NCBI GenBank assembly: GCA_964425605.1
Contig: CAYRNR010000027.1
Location: 6,750-70,749, forward strand
Direction of reading: 5' to 3'
From: CAYRNR01 sp964425605
Lineage (GTDB): Bacteria > Myxococcota_A > UBA796 > UBA9615 > CAYRNR01
Length of the DNA stretch: 64,000 nucleotides
The position numbers and the translations under genes are program-made. Below, one piece after another: positions 62,087 to 64,000 of the stretch. Position 1 is the stretch's first letter; the number at the start of each line of letters is the position of its first letter. Under the pieces are notes generated by a model. That model was not told the DNA's origin, made no database searches, and saw nothing but the letters and a program-made list of their open reading frames with translations.

Positions 62087-62703
62087 GACAACCGCTCCTT
62101 CACTGCCTCGGCGGCCGGGACCGTGAGGATCAGGTGGTCGTGTCCGAGCACGTCGTACACGTTGAGTCCGTCGCTCTTCATCACCTTGACCCGCGGGATG
62201 TTGCGGGCGGAGAGCTCGACGGCCTCGTCGCTGTCGTGAATCACGACCAGGGCCGAGCCCACGTCGAATCGCGACAGGAAGTCGGCGAAGTGACGGGTCT
62301 TGACCTCGGGCATGGCGAGCTCGTCGATGAGCACGATCTTCTGGTCGGCGACCCGGCGGCTCAGGGCGCTCTTGAGGGCGTTGGCCCGCACCTTCTTGTT
62401 GAGCTTGAAGCCGTAGTCCCGCGGCGTGGGTCCGAAGACCACACCACCGCCGCGCATCTGGGGCGCCCGGCGGGTACCCTGGCGAGCGCGGCCCGTGCCC
62501 TTCTGGCGATACGGCTTGGCGCCGCCGCCGGACACGTCCGACCGGCCTTTGGTGCAGGCACTGCCGCTGCGCTTGCGCGCCCGCTGGTAGCGGACGACCT
62601 CGTGCAGCAGGTGGTCGTACTGCCCCTGGGCAAAGATGGCATCGGGCAGATCGATCTCGCCGACCTGCTCGTGCTTCATGTTGTAGATGGCAACGTTCGG
62701 CAT
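62083..62703 (-). CDS. rplD: 50S ribosomal protein L4
   Basis: 206 aa. PKGRSDVSGGGAKPY-type loop (RSDVSGGGAKPYRQKGTGRA) followed by PQMRGGGVVFGPTPRDYGFK is diagnostic. L4 lines the tunnel and in E. coli represses the S10 operon. It directly follows rpsJ after only 8 bp; the gene for L3 that normally lies between is missing. Confidence 0.97.
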   Translation of the reverse strand: MPNVAIYNMKHEQVGEIDLPDAIFAQGQYDHLLHEVVRYQRARKRSGSACTKGRSDVSGGGAKPYRQKGTGRARQGTRRAPQMRGGGVVFGPTPRDYGFKLNKKVRANALKSALSRRVADQKIVLIDELAMPEVKTRHFADFLSRFDVGSALVVIHDSDEAVELSARNIPRVKVMKSDGLNVYDVLGHDHLILTVPAAEAVKERLS

Positions 62704-62711
62704 GACTGGCC

Positions 62712-63023
62712 TCAGTTGAGCTTGATTTCCACGTCCACGCCGGCGCTCAGGTCGAGCTTCATCAGCGCGTCCACCGTGGCCTGGGTGGGCTGGAGGATGT
62801 CCAGCAGGCGGTTGTGGGTCCGCACCTCGAACTGCTCCCGGGACTTCTTGTCCACGTGAGGTCCGCGAAGCACGGTGTACTTGTTGATCTTCGTGGGCAG
62901 GGGGATGGGACCACGCACGGACGCGCCGGTCCGCTTCGCGGTCTCGAGGATCTCCCGAGCCGACTTGTCCAGCAGCTTGTGATCGTACGCCTTGAGGCGA
63001 ATTCGGATCTTCTGTTTCGCCAT
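62712..63023 (-). CDS. rpsJ: 30S ribosomal protein S10
   Basis: 103 aa. KIRIRLKAYDHKLLDKSARE and VRGPIPLPTKINKYTVLRGP with RTHNRLLDILQPT are diagnostic. Also NusE in transcription antitermination. First gene of the operon, preceded by a promoter-like sequence. Confidence 0.97.
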   Translation of the reverse strand: MAKQKIRIRLKAYDHKLLDKSAREILETAKRTGASVRGPIPLPTKINKYTVLRGPHVDKKSREQFEVRTHNRLLDILQPTQATVDALMKLDLSAGVDVEIKLN

Positions 63024-63067
63024 CTCACTTACCCCTATCGGTCACGGGCCCGTTGAAAAGCCGTGGG

Positions 63068-63096
63068 GATATAACAAAGTTCACAACAGCCAACAA
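63068..63096 (-). promoter_or_regulatory. Candidate sigma-70-type promoter of the S10 operon
   Basis: On the minus strand TTGTTG (63096-63091) and TATATC (63073-63068) are 17 bases apart in an AT-rich patch between the fusA terminator and rpsJ. Both boxes are imperfect matches; a leader of about 40 bases would follow. Confidence 0.45.
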
Positions 63097-63100
63097 CCCT

Positions 63101-63137
63101 AAAAGGCCGACATCTGGGGTTTTTCCCCGATTTCGGC
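63101..63137 (-). terminator. Intrinsic terminator after fusA
   Basis: Directly after the fusA stop, GCCGA (63137-63133 on the minus strand) pairs with TCGGC (63110-63106), enclosing an inner GGGG/CCCC stem with an AAAAA loop, and TTTT follows. It separates fusA from the S10 operon. Confidence 0.65.
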
Positions 63138-64000
63138 TCAATATCCTCGCAATTTCTTCACCACGTCCTCTGCCACGCCTCCGGGCACCTCCGCGAGGTG
63201 GTCGAACTGCATGGTGAAGGTGGCCCTCCCCTGCGTCAGGGATCGAAGGGCCGTGGCGTACCCGAACATGGCCGCCAGCGGCACCACGGCGCTGACCACC
63301 TGGGCCCCACCGCGCATCTCCATGGAGGAGACCTTGCCGCGGCGCCCGTTGAGATCGTTGATCACCGAACCCAGGTACTCCTCGGGCATGCTCACCTCGA
63401 GGTCCATGATCGGTTCGATGAGGATCGGAGAGGCCTTCGCCAGGGCATCGTCGAACGCCATGGAGGACGCGATCTTGAACGACAGCTCGGACGAGTCCAC
63501 GTCGTGGTAGCTGCCGCCGAGGAGCGTGGCCTTCAGATCGATGATCGGGAAGTCTGCCAGGGCGCCGCGCTCCAGGGACTCCTCGACCCCTTCGCGCACC
63601 GCGGGCACGAACTCCTTGGGGATCGACCCGCCGGTGGTCGCGTCCTCGAACTCGAAGCCCTCGCCGCGGGGCATGGGCTCGAGCCGGAGCTTCACGTGTC
63701 CGTACTGGCCGCGGCCGCCGGTCTGGCGCTCGAACCGGGCCTCGCCCACGGCCTTGCCGCCGATGGACTCCCGATAGGCCACCTGGGGCTTGCCCACGGC
63801 GGCGCCGACGTTGAACTCCCTCAGCAGGCGCGTGACGATGATCTCCAGGTGGAGCTCGCCCATGCCGGCGATGAGGGTCTGTCCGGTCTCGGGATCGCGA
63901 CGGATCTTGAACGTGGGATCTTCGAGCGCGATCCGCTGGAGCGCCTCGCCGAGCTTGTCCTGGTCGGCCTTGGTCCGCGGCTCGATGGCGATGGAGATCA
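63138..64000 (-). CDS. fusA: Elongation factor G, C-terminal part
   Basis: The frame runs off the window's right edge, so only about the last 287 residues are visible. It covers the end of domain III (GQTLIAGMGELHLEIIVTRL), domain IV (GGRGQYGHVKLRLEPMPRGE, SYHDVDSSELSFKIASSMAF) and domain V (EPIMDLEVSMPEEYLGSVIN, GRRGKVSSMEMRGGAQVVSA). A GTPase that drives ribosome translocation. tuf does not lie between it and rpsJ. Confidence 0.95.
   Translation of the reverse strand, partial: ISIAIEPRTKADQDKLGEALQRIALEDPTFKIRRDPETGQTLIAGMGELHLEIIVTRLLREFNVGAAVGKPQVAYRESIGGKAVGEARFERQTGGRGQYGHVKLRLEPMPRGEGFEFEDATTGGSIPKEFVPAVREGVEESLERGALADFPIIDLKATLLGGSYHDVDSSELSFKIASSMAFDDALAKASPILIEPIMDLEVSMPEEYLGSVINDLNGRRGKVSSMEMRGGAQVVSAVVPLAAMFGYATALRSLTQGRATFTMQFDHLAEVPGGVAEDVVKKLRGY

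Overview
The window looks like a piece of an uncultured, high-GC member of the myxobacterial/deltaproteobacterial radiation (Myxococcota or a close relative). The reasons are two proteins with MYXO-CTERM-like tails (Cys motif, hydrophobic helix, terminal arginines), MopE-like calcium-binding repeat proteins, many lipoproteins whose anchor is followed by poly-Asp spacers (often repeats of G-D-D-D-D-A), type IV pilin with a sigma-54-type promoter, and many GTG/TTG starts. A 100-N gap flanked by a duplicated 55-bp sequence marks it as a draft, scaffolded assembly.

Layout. 1-15.5 kb: mainly envelope and secreted proteins: a three-gene set ending in a lipoprotein sulfatase/phosphatase-like enzyme with TPRs, a periplasmic TPR protein, two paralogous aromatic-rich lipoproteins, a transglutaminase-like protein coupled to a GH88/GH105-like lipoprotein, a hotdog thioesterase, a very small probable selenoprotein, a MYXO-CTERM-like metalloprotease, a CstA-type carrier, and a 912-aa lipoprotein with twelve MopE-like repeats and a fibrinogen-like C-terminus. 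15.7-18.8 kb: a CPBP membrane protease, an RRE/radical SAM/SPASM protein and an odd membrane protein with a GspG-like C-terminus. 18.8-30.2 kb: MtgA-type transglycosylase, an acidic lipoprotein, DoxX-like protein, SuhB-type phosphatase, M1-like peptidase, and a three-gene set of FG-GAP/VCBS proteins, one fused to ASPIC/UnbV and cupredoxin domains. 30.4-39.6 kb: an SGNH hydrolase facing a minus-strand series formed by tRNA-Gly, pilA, a TPR protein and three GT-C-type membrane proteins. 39.6-48.9 kb: HAD hydrolase, small lipoprotein, tiny basic protein, FAD enzyme, pgk-tpiA-secG, tRNA-Leu, an Ig/MopE lipoprotein and a TlpA-type thioredoxin. 49.1-64 kb: the S10-spc-alpha ribosomal supercluster on the minus strand, running from fusA (cut by the window edge) to rplQ.

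How the parts fit. The left 48 kb is dominated by export and surface functions: lipoprotein anchoring, C-terminal tag sorting (with a CPBP protease in the same window), cell-wall synthesis and pilus assembly or modification. The right end is a housekeeping translation and secretion block, unusual because rplC (L3) is absent between rpsJ and rplD.

The strongest new observation is the 67-codon gene at 9419-9622. Its in-frame UGA sits where related small membrane proteins carry a conserved Cys before T-S-N-P, and twelve bases after the UGA lies a perfect 8-bp stem capped by GGUC, the loop of the E. coli fdhF SECIS. Ordinary annotation would call a 34-aa fragment or nothing there.
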